From: CAWJLE01 sp963843645
Lineage (GTDB): Bacteria; Chloroflexota; Anaerolineae; DAOTYC01
Assembly: GCA_963843645.1 (NCBI GenBank)
Contig: CAWJLE010000003.1
Coordinates: 1,736,001 to 1,800,000, forward strand
DNA: 64,000 nucleotides
Direction of reading: 5' to 3'
Each line of letters begins with the position of its first letter. The stretch's first letter is position 1. Shown piece by piece: positions 27,049 to 36,200 of the stretch. The notes below the pieces were generated by a model that had not been told where the DNA came from, made no database searches, and worked only from the letters and a program-made list of their open reading frames with translations. A program made the translations under genes and the position numbers.

Positions 27049-27792
27049 TCAGGACGATGCCTTGTTGTAGACCACAGGCATTTGTCCTTTCCACTTGCTC
27101 CATAGGTCATCGTCAGTAATCAGATCTGCCATGAAGTGGGCTACATTGATTCTGGTCGTCAAACCCGCATTAAAGATTGCGCTTCTAATTGGCGAAGAGT
27201 ACACATCGTACTCGGTGACCTTGCCTTCATCGATCAGAGTGTCAGGACGGACTACCGTCCATCCGACCGCCCTGTCGTCTTTGCCAACCTCGGTGCGCAG
27301 ATAGTCCGCAGCCTTTTCATTGTCGACGTGCGGCGGCACCAGTAAACGGATGAGCCAGACGACACACTTCTGGCCAAACGAAATCTTTTCGGGGATATCA
27401 CGGTTGCTGTTACCGGCTGTGTTCATCAGCACAAACTTGACCGGCTCTTCTGGCCGGTTTGCCTCGATGGCTTTACACAATCTGCGAGTAGCATCAGTCA
27501 CCAGCCTCTGCGGATGCCCGTAGATACCCCTAAGGTTTATGTTGTGCCCAAGACACGAAGCCACTGCATCACACCCATTGACGTGCTGGGCCATCTCGGC
27601 GTCGCTGAGATCTAAGACGCTTGCATAGATCACGGATAAGTTGTCGTGGCCCCTGATATCTTCGGGTAACTTGTCGGGCAGGCGTACAATGACCTTGACG
27701 TTCAGGCCGCGATTTAACAACTGCTTGACCAGCAGCCGGCCTGTCGCGCCGCTTGCTCCAACGATGAGGGCCGTCATTGTTTTCCTTTCCAT
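27049..27792 (-). CDS. NAD(P)-binding SDR-type protein (NmrA/atypical SDR)
   Basis: 247 residues. I chose ATG 27792 because GAAGGAGA lies four bases upstream. Rossmann nucleotide-binding loop at the N-terminus: ALIVGASGATGRLLVKQLL (GxxGxxG). It continues with 'DLSDAEMAQHVNGCDAVASCLG', 'FVLMNTAGNS' and 'WTVVRPDTLIDEGKVTEY', the pattern of atypical SDRs such as NmrA-like and NAD(P)H-dependent reductase relatives. No clear Tyr-x-x-x-Lys catalytic pair, so it may be a regulatory sensor or reductase. Intact, upstream of the cupin gene. Confidence 0.8.
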   Translation of the reverse strand: MERKTMTALIVGASGATGRLLVKQLLNRGLNVKVIVRLPDKLPEDIRGHDNLSVIYASVLDLSDAEMAQHVNGCDAVASCLGHNINLRGIYGHPQRLVTDATRRLCKAIEANRPEEPVKFVLMNTAGNSNRDIPEKISFGQKCVVWLIRLLVPPHVDNEKAADYLRTEVGKDDRAVGWTVVRPDTLIDEGKVTEYDVYSSPIRSAIFNAGLTTRINVAHFMADLITDDDLWSKWKGQMPVVYNKASS

Positions 27793-28532
27793 TTTGTCTC
27801 CTTCGCATTGATGATTAGAGACTGGGCACACGTCTTTGACATACGGTTACAGGACCAGCGTTTGTATTTCGGTATCTGGCCGCACGTCAGGCGGACTTAG
27901 GAACTCGATGGAAGCTGAGCGAAACGGCCCGTTTCTGCATAGGATCGTAGTTTCGTGAGCATCTTCTCCGAACGGACAAAGCACTTCGCGGTTGCGTGTG
28001 CGAGCCCGGAAGGAGGCGAGCTTCCAGGCTCAGACGATCGTCGCCGGTTTCTCAGTCGGTTTCGTCACCATTTGCCTCTTCCAAGCCAGGTGGATGTAGC
28101 GTTGTGGCCGCGCAAATGCTGATTATACGGACTTGCCTGCGTATATGCCAAATGGGATATTGTCCAAATCCTGCCGTGCAACCATCGACTGTGGTCCTTG
28201 CATACTCAGCATGCGAGGAGGATTTCAGGTGGTCGAAGAGGACCGGCGAGGCCCCGCGCCTTGGTCACCTGGTGATCCGTGGCGGTACATCCGGTATGCA
28301 GCGAGGATTTCATGCCGGGCGACAGGGATCGTGATGTTCGTAATGATCAAAGGGGGCATTGATTCCACGCTAAATTTGAACCGCTCTTCCGTCCGACGCT
28401 TGCTGCGTGCGCGCAGCATGAGTAGGGCATTCGGATCGAGGGTTATGGATCGTCGACCCGAAGTCGTCTTCGCCTCCGCGCTGCTTTCAGCCGTCAGCAG
28501 GCGTCGCTCTCAATGCAATGCTTTGGTCCTCA
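27793..28532. other. 740-bp intergenic region
   Basis: No gene recognised on either strand. It ends exactly where the second copy of the 2-kb direct repeat begins and shares no obvious sequence with the left flank of copy 1. Confidence 0.4.
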
Positions 28533-28563
28533 ATGTTGACCCCTTCTCAACCAAACCCATTTG

Positions 28564-28572
28564 TGATATAAT
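28564..28572 (+). promoter_or_regulatory. Extended -10 promoter of the second SGNH module
   Basis: TGATATAAT, identical to 8417-8425 and in the same position relative to the genes. Confidence 0.5.
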
Positions 28573-28850
28573 GGATAAAATTACATCGAACAACCTGATC
28601 ATCGCTCGGCTCAACCCGCTTTGAGGCGGAGCCCCCACTGGCCTGTCGGTCAATCCCTTCGTTTGGCCTCTCCAATATCGGACGTCGAAACGGTCACTCT
28701 CGGCGGTCGGACTACCCGGGCGAAGTTGGCGTTCGCTCCAATGGAATCCTCGTTTCGAAAATAGCATGTGATCCCACCTGTCACACATTCTGCTGAGGCG
28801 GTCACGCTATGCGGCGCTGGAGCGCCCCCGTGACGTCCCAAGGAGGAACT

Positions 28851-29659
28851 ATGAACACCCGCCTGCTGTCGACGCTCGTTTTGTTGACCCTGTCCTGGGT
28901 CTGTTCACCCCCCCTGCTTTTGCGCAGCCCCCCGTGCGAGTGATATTCGTCGGCGATTGCCATTCCTGGTTTCTCGATACCTACTTCCCGAAGCTGGCCG
29001 CCTCCGGCGACCCAGCGATCACCGTCGAGCCCGGTGTAGTCGTTCATGGCGGCGATAGCCTGGAGGAGATCTGGACCTACACAACTTACCTCTATCCGGA
29101 TTTACAGGCACTTCAGGAAGGGAAGGGGAAATGGGACTTCGGCGTGATCGGCACTGGTTATTGGTACGAAGGGGAGGACCAGAAGGCTTTCACCGATTGG
29201 GTGCCGAAGTATGACGACGCCTTCAAGAAGGCCGGAGCGCAGACCGTGCTGATCGTGCCGTGGGTTGACCAGGGGGATGCGGGCACGGACGCCGCGCAGA
29301 AGAACACGGCCGTGGCCGACGGGTTGGCCGCACAATTGGGCGCCCGCGTGGCGCCGGTGGGCCTGGCCGTAGAGCGGGTGCGGCGCCAGCGTCCGGGCCT
29401 GATCGAGTACGTCGATGAGTACCACGTGAACGCGCCGGGCTGGTACCTGCAAATGTGCGTGCTTTATGCCACTCTGTTTGAGCGCAGTCCAGAGGGTTTG
29501 AAATATCGCCTGCCCGAGCCTGCCGCGACCCCGGATGGGAACCCAGATTTGTTTCACTTGTGGAACCTGCCCGCTGGCTGGGCATTGCCTGATGCGGACG
29601 CGGCATACCTGCAGCGCATGGCGTGGGAGACGGTGCAGGAGCACCAGGCACAGAAGTGA
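28851..29659 (+). pseudogene. SGNH1 copy 2, frameshift in the signal peptide
   Basis: The ATG at 28851 and its ribosome site are as in copy 1. One G is missing in the CTGGTCCTGG stretch (here CTGTCCTGG, near 28885), so the signal peptide reads into the wrong frame. The rest is open to 29659 and would give FVGDCHSW and VDEYH as in SGNH1, with four replacements by eye (Ile to Val, Ile to Thr, Ser to Leu near the C-terminus). If the lesion is real, only an internal start (for example near 28934) could make a cytosolic product. Confidence 0.75.
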
Positions 29660-29710
29660 CGGGCAGACTTGCCGCAAAGACAGCGGTGAGGGCCGCCGAG
29701 GAGGAATGCC

Positions 29711-30523
29711 ATGTACCGGCGCATTCTGTTCACCACCATCGTTCTGACCCTGGTTTTCTGCATATGCACCCCGACCGCCGCGCAGGCCCCTACACCTGAG
29801 TCTGCGCCGGTGAGAGTGATGTTCGTAGGCGACTGCCATTCTTGGTTCCTGAACACGTACTTGCCTAAGCTCGCCGCGTCCGGCGATCCGCCTGTCGTCG
29901 TGGAGGCTGGCGCGTGTGCCGGTGGCGGCTATCCGTTAGACCTCCTCTGGAAGCTCGGGGGCGTCATTCGTCCGGTCCTGAAGGCGCTACAGGCCGGAGA
30001 GGGGAAATGGGACGTCGGTGTGATCGGCGCCGGTTACTGGTACGAAGGGCGGGACGAGAAGCTTTTCACGGACTCGGTGCCCAAGTTCGACGAGGCTTTC
30101 AAAAAGGCCGGAGCCCGGACCATCATCACCGCGTCGTGGGCCGACCGGGCGGATGCGGGTACGGACGCCGTGCCGAAGATGACGGCCCTGGCCAACAGCC
30201 TCGCCGCCCAATTGGGGGCGCGCGTGGCGCCGGTGGGTCTGGCCGTGGAGCGCGTGCGGCACGAACGCGCGGGCCTGGTGGAGTACGTGGACGATGGCCA
30301 CGTGAACGCGCCCGGCTGGTACCTGCAAATGTGCGTGTTGTACGCGACGCTGTTCGAGCGCAGCCCTCAAGGGTTGAAGTACCGCCTGGACGACGTTCGC
30401 GTCCACTCGGAAGAGGGTGTACTGTGGAACCTGCCGGCCGGCTGGGCATTGCCGGATGCGGATGCGGCGTACCTGCAGAAGATCGCCTGGGACACCGTGA
30501 CGGAGCAGCAGACACAAAAGTAA
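29711..30523 (+). CDS. Secreted SGNH-like hydrolase paralogue (SGNH2 copy 2)
   Basis: 270 residues, intact, same start context as at 9564. Differences from copy 1 include Met to Ile in the signal peptide, Thr to Ala just after it, Cys to Arg near residue 84, Pro to Leu near 117 (DEKLFTD), and Pro to Ser near 138 (TASWADR). Block I FVGDCHSW with Cys, and VDDGH, are kept. No propeller gene follows here, unlike copy 1. Confidence 0.75.
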   Translation: MYRRILFTTIVLTLVFCICTPTAAQAPTPESAPVRVMFVGDCHSWFLNTYLPKLAASGDPPVVVEAGACAGGGYPLDLLWKLGGVIRPVLKALQAGEGKWDVGVIGAGYWYEGRDEKLFTDSVPKFDEAFKKAGARTIITASWADRADAGTDAVPKMTALANSLAAQLGARVAPVGLAVERVRHERAGLVEYVDDGHVNAPGWYLQMCVLYATLFERSPQGLKYRLDDVRVHSEEGVLWNLPAGWALPDADAAYLQKIAWDTVTEQQTQK

Positions 30524-30550
30524 CAGGAACAGCGGCCGCACATGGCTGCA

Positions 30551-30873
30551 TACTTATCGAGCAACAAAAAGAGGGGGCGGCGAGGATCAACACGCCCTTG
30601 GCATGGACGCAGCAGAAAAAGCATGGGCAATCACTGGAGAAAGGGAAGGATGAATTGAGCGGTCCTACAAACGGAAACGCCACCAGTTTGACCAGGCGTC
30701 GCGCTCGAGTGCATATGTGCGACAATCCAGATGGTGCTTACCGACTTCGGTCCGCGACCCTCTCACGGCGACGAAGATTGTCTCTGCAATCCGAAGATAT
30801 CAGTGCCATATCACGATTCTTGTCCACATCGGCCGCACTTGTTCTCTGGCGTCCTGCCGCGGTCGCCATGGTC
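30551..30873. other. Intergenic region
   Basis: No supported coding sequence; the sequence right of the direct repeat is not shared with copy 1. Confidence 0.35.
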
Positions 30874-31148
30874 TCAAATCCGGCCATCAGGGTCCAAGGA
30901 CTCCGGGTCGTCGTTCGTGCGGGAGAGGGCCACGACTTCGGCCGCCATGTCATTCAGGACGGCAACTACGGTCTGAATCAAATCGACGCCGGGTTTGTTG
31001 TGGATGATGTACTTCGTCTCTTTGCCGCCCGCAATGAACGGGGCGATTGCGGCCAATCTCGACCTGAATTCCTCGATGAGCGCGCCGGAGCCCTCGATCT
31101 TCTTGCTGATCTCACCAAGGCCGTGTAAAGTCCCTGGGCAATCTGCAT
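30874..31148 (-). pseudogene. Small conserved-looking hypothetical protein, frameshifted
   Basis: ATG at 31148 (GGGGATAAGCCA upstream) reads MQIAQGLYTA. After a one-base shift near 31115 the frame continues LGEISKKIEGSGALIEEFRS, then KYIIHNKPGVDLIQTVVAVL and ALSRTNDDPESL, to a stop at 30874. About 90 residues, helical. No family recognised. The coherent composition across the lesion supports a former gene. Confidence 0.4.
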
Positions 31149-31838
31149 TGGCTTATCCCCGACGGGGCAGCCATTGCACCACCTCCGATGTTTCAACACT
31201 GACCGTTTAGCGAGCGGCGAAGTCTACCTTCTGCGAGAATGCATTAGATCCAGGCGCTCTATTTGGAACGTCCTGCAATCCACAGTCTACCAGGGATTAC
31301 TTATTGTGTCGTATTATATCACGACGTGTTGGCCACGGTGATGGGAGTGACATGCCATCCTCTCAGGGCGATTGCATTGGAATTGTTGCGCTCGTCCTGG
31401 CGATTGGAAATCGTGCGCAGCACTATCGGTTTGCGGCTACTGGCGACAAGGCCTGCCTGCGCAGGCTAAGAACGAGGGCAAACGACTGGAAAACGCGATC
31501 CTTGGTAACGAAGGGACCACACCGACCAATCTTGCTATGGCAGTTAGCCTGCGCAGGCAGGCTTTGCCGCCAATAGCCGCGATTTCCAATCGCCAGGATA
31601 AGCCCGACAGTTATAGGCGATAAGCCCTGAGACCCTCTTGACTTCCCCGCACACCGCGCATATACTGCTGTCGCGAGCTGATTCCGACACCTCAACCCAG
31701 GTCCGAGTGCGCGCCCAGACGTCGGGTGGCGGGACGGCCGCGTGCCACGGGCTCCGACGCCGGAGTTCGTTATGTCATCTTGTTCCAACCTGACGCAGAT
31801 ACCGACATCTCCATCGAACCCAAAGGAGGGGACACGAT
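31149..31838. other. Intergenic region with a MITE-like inverted repeat
   Basis: No gene recognised; the central part is the inverted repeat at 31395-31598. An AAAGGAGG at 31823-31830 is the ribosome site of the next (broken) gene. Confidence 0.45.
31395..31598. repeat. MITE-like element with ~55-bp terminal inverted repeats
   Basis: The ends are perfect 19-bp inverted repeats (TCCTGGCGATTGGAAATCG at 31395-31413, reversed at 31580-31598). Further in, 31434-31469 is inverted at 31544-31579 with about three mismatches, including the self-complementary core CCTGCGCAGG. The left arm has a 20-bp insertion. About 75 bp of unique sequence lie in the middle, with no coding capacity. No clear target duplication flanks it. 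Confidence 0.6.
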
Positions 31839-34526
31839 ATGGAGCTACAAGATAAACCGCCCCTGGAACAGATTGATGGCACACCGGCCATCGAGAATTG
31901 GCAGACCAGTACCGAGACCCACCAGGGCTCTGCAGCAATACCTTCCACCGACCGCGCGTCGTTGCTTCCCCCCGTATTGTCAGCCCAGGAACTGGCCGTG
32001 CTGGAATCGATCGAGCGGCGCATCCTGTGGCTCTCTGCCAACATCATCCACTACGCCAACCACGGTCGTCCCAACCTGGACAAGAACAAGATCGGCGGGC
32101 ACCAGGCATCTTCGGCCTCGATGATTTCGGTTCTGACCGCGCTCTATTTCTATTACTTGAAACCGGGCGACCGGGTGGCGGTCAAACCGCACGCTTCTCC
32201 CGCCTATCACGCGGTCCAGTATCTGCTGGGCAATTTGCCGGCCCGCTATCTCACCGAGTTGCGCTCGTACCGGGGGCCTGCAGGCCTATCCCAGCCGCAC
32301 CAAGGACCCCGATCCAATCGACTTTTCGACCGGGCTCGGTTGGGCTGGCGTGCATCGGCCGACAGCTTTTGCCGCCCTGGGGCAGCTCTACGCCCGCACC
32401 CAGTTCGGCAGCGTGACCAGCGAGCGTTTTGTGGCGCTGCTGGGCGACGCCGAGCTGGACGAAGGCAACGTCTGGGAAACGGTGGCCGAAGAAGCGCTGC
32501 GCGGATTGGGCAACGTGCTGTGGATCGTGGATTTGAACCGGCAGAGCCTCGACCGGGTCATCCCCGGCATCAAAGCCACCCGCTTGAAGCATCATTTCCG
32601 AGTGGAAGGCTGGCAGGTGCTGGAAGCCAAGTACGGCCGCCGGCTGCAGGCGATGTTCGCGAAGCCGGGCGGCGAAGCGCTGCGGCGGCGAATCGACGAG
32701 ATGAGCAACGAAGAGTACCAGACCCTGATCCAGCTGGACGGCGCCGCGCTGCGCCCTCGGCTGGTGCGCGGGCCGGACGAGGCGAGTCTGGCGCGGTTGC
32801 TGGCCGAAGTACCGGACGAAGACCTGCCGGGCTCTGCTGGCCAACCTGGGCGGCCACGATCTGGAAGAGCTGCTGCACACCTTGCAGGAGGCCGACCGCA
32901 TCACCGATAGACCAACCGTGATCTTCGCCTACACGATCAAGGGCTGGGGCCTGCCGATCGCCGGCGACCGGCTGAATCACTCGGCCCTCCTTTCAGAAGC
33001 CCAAATGGACGAGCTTGCGGGCCAGGTTGTGCATCGGGCCGGGTGAAGAGTGGGCCGCCTTCTCTCCCAGCTCGCCGGAGGGTCGGCTCTGTCTGGCCGC
33101 CCGGCAGCGTCTCTATCCCAAAATGGAGACGCGCGAAGTCCGGCTGTGCGGCGAAGCCATTCCGGCCCGGTTGGACGTGCAGCCAGGGCGCGTTCACTTC
33201 GACCCAAGAGGCCTTCGGGCGGGTGGTGCGCAGTCTGGCCGACGTGCCGGAAATCGGGCGGCGGGTCGTCACCACTTCACCGGACGTCTCGATCTCGACC
33301 AATCTGGCCGCCTGGATCAACAAGGTCGGAGTGTTCGCTCCCGAAACCGCGATCGACTACGAAGAAGGGGCGCTTCATACCTTGAAGTGGCAGCCGGCTC
33401 CCGGGTGGCCAGCACATCGAGCTCGGCATCAGCGAAATGAATCTGTTCATGCTGCTGGGCATGATGGGGCTCTCAGCGGAATTGAGCGGGCAGCAGCTTT
33501 TCCCGGTCGGCACGGTCTATGACCCCTTCGTCTGCCGGGGGTTGGACGCCCTCATCTACAGCCTGTACAGCGGCTCGAAGTTCATCTTTGCCGGGACGCC
33601 GGCAGGGATTACGCTTTCGCGCGAAGGCGGCGCGCACCAGTCGTCGGTCACGGCTTCACTGGGGATCGAGCTGCCGCACCTGTTGTCCTACGAGCCGGGC
33701 TTCGGGCAGGAGGTCGAGTGGCTGATGTTGGAAGGGTTGCGCCAGTGCTGCGACCGAGCAGAGCGGCTTATTCCACCTATCTGCGCCTCACGACCAGGGT
33801 GATCGATCAGGCGCCTTTTCAGGCCGCGCTCGCCCGCCTGGGCGAAGCCGAGCTGCGGCGACAGGTGCGGGCGGGCGGCTACCGGCTCCTGGAAGCGGCC
33901 GACGCGGGCGAAAATGAGTATACCGTGCAGCTGGTGACCTGCGGTGCTTTGGTTCAGGAAACGCTGGAAGCAGCCCGCTATCTGCAATCAGAGGGAGTCG
34001 CGGCCAACGTCCTGAACCTGACCAGCCCCGGTTTGCTCTACCGCACGTGGAAGGCGGCCCGGGACGGCCGAGCGGCAGCCCCGAATACGGTCAGCTCGAC
34101 GTCCTGATCCCACCCGTCGAGCGGCGCGCGCCCATCGTCACGGTGCACGATGCGGCCTCGCATGCGCTGGCCTGGTTGGGCAGCGTCTTCGGGGCGAAAG
34201 TGACCAGCCTGGGAGTGGATGATTTCGGGCAGTCCGGCAGTCGGTCCGATCTATATCACCACTTCGGCCTCGATGCCGAGCAAATCGCCGCCGCCGCGTT
34301 TGAATGCAATAGACTGATCGCCCAACGATTTGCAGCGGATGGGGCCGGGATGTACTCGCGCGCCTATATGGTTCTCAAGCCGCGACGGCTCCTGCACACG
34401 AGTGACAATAGTATAACTCAGCCAATCCAATACTTGGTCGCGTACACTACATGTCCATCTCAAGGCGCCGCGCAGCGGTCAGCGATCCAACCTGACACTG
34501 CGCCAGCCCTGTCTGTCCTGGGCTGA
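31839..34526 (+). pseudogene. AceE-type (homodimeric) pyruvate dehydrogenase E1 / transketolase-like protein, at least six frameshifts
   Basis: ATG at 31839 after AAAGGAGGGGACACG. The total span of about 895 codons equals E. coli AceE in length. Recognisable parts in order: thiamine-diphosphate N-domain (ANIIHYANHGRPNLDKNKIG, GHQASSASM; LLGDAELDEGNVWET with 'GLGNVLWIVDLNRQSLDRV'), transketolase-like linker (VIFAYTIKGWGLPIAGD), central domain (LGISEMNLFMLLGMMGLSAE, SREGGAHQSSVTASLG), and C-terminal domain (SLGVDDFGQSGSRSDLYHHF). The frame changes near 32280, 32830, 33040-33200, 33400, 33730 and 34050-34110. No E2 or E3 genes are nearby. With this many lesions, decay is more likely than sequencing error. 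Confidence 0.75.
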
Positions 34527-34550
34527 AATGCACCCATGCCGTCTCACCCC

Positions 34551-34579
34551 TTGACATTCCCTCAAACTCGTGGTATTAT
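34551..34579 (+). promoter_or_regulatory. Near-consensus promoter of the PadR operon
   Basis: TTGACA at 34551-34556, a 17-bp spacer, TATTAT at 34574-34579. The start point is expected near 34586, inside an inverted repeat GTCG-TGTAA-CGAC at 34582-34594 where PadR could bind its own promoter (inference). Confidence 0.75.
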
Positions 34580-34625
34580 AGGTCGTGTAACGACATATCG
34601 AAGCACGACTTATGGAGGGAGATCT

Positions 34626-34979
34626 ATGGCTGATGACTCTGAATCTTCGCCGAAGGAGCCTCTCACTGAGGCAACGTTCCTCATCATGCTCAGCCTGGCA
34701 TCCGAGCCGAAGTACGGCTACGCCATCATGAAGGATGTCAGGGCCTTGAGCGAGGACCGAATCGTGCTCGGCACGGGCACGCTCTACGGTGCACTGAAGC
34801 GCCTGTTGGAACAGGGCTGGATCCGCCGCGTCGACGAAGCCGAAAGCGCCGTGGGGGGCCGGGAGAGAAAATCCTACGAGCTCACTCGTTCAGGGCAGCG
34901 GGTTCTCGATGCGGAGGCTGACCGCTTGCAGCGGCTGTTGTCGGCGGCTCGCGTCCGTATGGCGGGAGGGTGCGTATGA
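34626..34979 (+). CDS. PadR-family transcriptional regulator
   Basis: 117 residues, ATG at 34626 after GGAGGGAGATCT. The N-terminal winged helix is typical: LTEATFLIMLSLASEPKYGY (then AIMKDV), LGTGTLYGALKRLLEQGWIR (recognition helix), and the basic wing GGRERKSYELTRSGQRVL. The C-terminal dimer helix is short, as in PadR-s1 members. The stop overlaps the start of the membrane protein (ATGA at 34976-34979). PadR proteins paired this way usually repress the operon in which they sit. Confidence 0.9.
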   Translation: MADDSESSPKEPLTEATFLIMLSLASEPKYGYAIMKDVRALSEDRIVLGTGTLYGALKRLLEQGWIRRVDEAESAVGGRERKSYELTRSGQRVLDAEADRLQRLLSAARVRMAGGCV

Positions 34980-36046
34980 GCCGCCTGACTGACTTAGGGC
35001 ACATGACCCACAACCTGTTGGTGCAAACCTATCCGGCAAAATTCAGGCAGGAGTTCGGGGCAGAAATGCGACTCGACTTCGCCGATGCCATACAGGACGC
35101 GGCGCGGCAAGGCCACAAGCCGATTCTGGGTCTCTTCCTGCGCGAGATACTGGATTGGCTCGCCACAATGCCTGCCGAGCACTGGTCCAGGATCAGCTCG
35201 ACACGTGCGGTGCCTGCCGAACCCGAGCGCATTTCCGAACCAGGAGGGATTCATATGGACACGACAGAATCGAACGCCGGCCTCGATATCCCAGACGGCC
35301 GGGCCCATCTTCTCGCCGTCTTGCCGCCGCTGGCGTTTGGTCTGGCTATTGCGATGAGCGCGCTGTTAGTGGGCGGGCCCTGGAGGACAGTCCCCCCGTG
35401 GCGTATGACCTTGGGCTTGTTGATGATCCTGCTGTTCGGGGTCGTGATCTCCGCGGGCACGCTCGTCGCTCTCAAACGGGGTCTGCCGGACTGGGGCTAT
35501 ACCTGGCTGGGAGCCTTCCTCGTGAGCCTGCTGCTTCTGGCCAACGTAGTCGCGGACGAGCTGGCCGAATCAGGCCGCCATATCGTCTCGCCAGCGGTGG
35601 AAACGAGCATCGGCCTGGTGTTGGTACTGATCCTGCTGGCAGCCCTCGTCGTCTCGGCAGCGCGAGGATGGGCGCGGGCTGGGCTACTGAGCATCGGCCT
35701 CGCCGGCACGCTGGGGCTGTCGCTGCTGCACGCCGTCACCGTCGCGCCGTTCTATCGGCACGACCTGGCCCTGTTGGCCGCCCCACTCGGCGTAGTCTTC
35801 GCTCTGCTGATTGACGTCTTCGTGCGCCGTGCGAACACGACCAGGCTGGCAGTCCTGGCCGGTTTCGCCGCGATGAACGCGGGCCTGGCCTGGACCGCAA
35901 ATCTCGCGTGGTCCGAATGGTTCATCGCGCGGAATCAGGCGTCGCTCGTCTGGCCGCTGCTGGTGATCCTGACCGGGCTGCTGCTGGCCGGCCCCCTGTT
36001 CGGAGTGCTGGCGCAGCCGATCCGCCCGTTGCTGCGGCGAGGGTAA
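34976..36046 (+). CDS. Polytopic membrane protein coupled to PadR
   Basis: 356 residues, ATG at 34976 overlapping the PadR stop. The first 90 residues are soluble (LVQTYPAKFRQEFGAEMRLD, a segment often found at the start of PadR-linked permease-like proteins). About eight hydrophobic segments follow from residue 105 to 350. No transport motif or ATP-binding site was found. From family knowledge, such proteins belong to PadR-controlled stress or efflux units; the substrate is unknown. It ends 44 bp before a strong terminator, so PadR and this gene form a complete two-gene operon. Confidence 0.75.
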   Translation: MSRLTDLGHMTHNLLVQTYPAKFRQEFGAEMRLDFADAIQDAARQGHKPILGLFLREILDWLATMPAEHWSRISSTRAVPAEPERISEPGGIHMDTTESNAGLDIPDGRAHLLAVLPPLAFGLAIAMSALLVGGPWRTVPPWRMTLGLLMILLFGVVISAGTLVALKRGLPDWGYTWLGAFLVSLLLLANVVADELAESGRHIVSPAVETSIGLVLVLILLAALVVSAARGWARAGLLSIGLAGTLGLSLLHAVTVAPFYRHDLALLAAPLGVVFALLIDVFVRRANTTRLAVLAGFAAMNAGLAWTANLAWSEWFIARNQASLVWPLLVILTGLLLAGPLFGVLAQPIRPLLRRG

Positions 36047-36089
36047 TCCGTTCTGGGTTGTTGGTGTAGGGATAACCCGTGTATTCGGA

Positions 36090-36126
36090 CCGGGCCGTGA
36101 AGGGACTTCGCGCCTTCACGGCCCGG
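36090..36126. terminator. Strong hairpin terminator
   Basis: CCGGGCCGTGAAGG (36090-36103) pairs perfectly with CCTTCACGGCCCGG (36113-36126), 14 bp, with a 9-nt loop. The T tract on the right is weak (CCTCTCGTTGTT). Confidence 0.75.
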
Positions 36127-36200
36127 CCTCTCGTTGTTCACATTCGAACGAGGCAGCGATCTTCTAGAATGCCCCCCAGAGCTTACAAAACCCCGCTGTC

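Larger units (their letters stand above)
28533..30550 (+). repeat. 2.0-kb direct repeat, copy 2 (SGNH1-SGNH2 module)
   Basis: About 98.6% identical to 8386-10403. It has one extra A near 28757 and one missing G near 28885, so the offset of 20,147 bp is the same at both ends. Flanks differ from those of copy 1 on both sides. Homologous recombination between the copies would release a 20.1-kb circle carrying everything from the propeller genes to the SDR gene. Confidence 0.9.

Noticed and set aside
31263..31623. Overlapping small frames across the inverted repeat
   Set aside because: They arise because the MITE-like arms are open in several frames; the two arms encode mirror-image sequence, not a protein.
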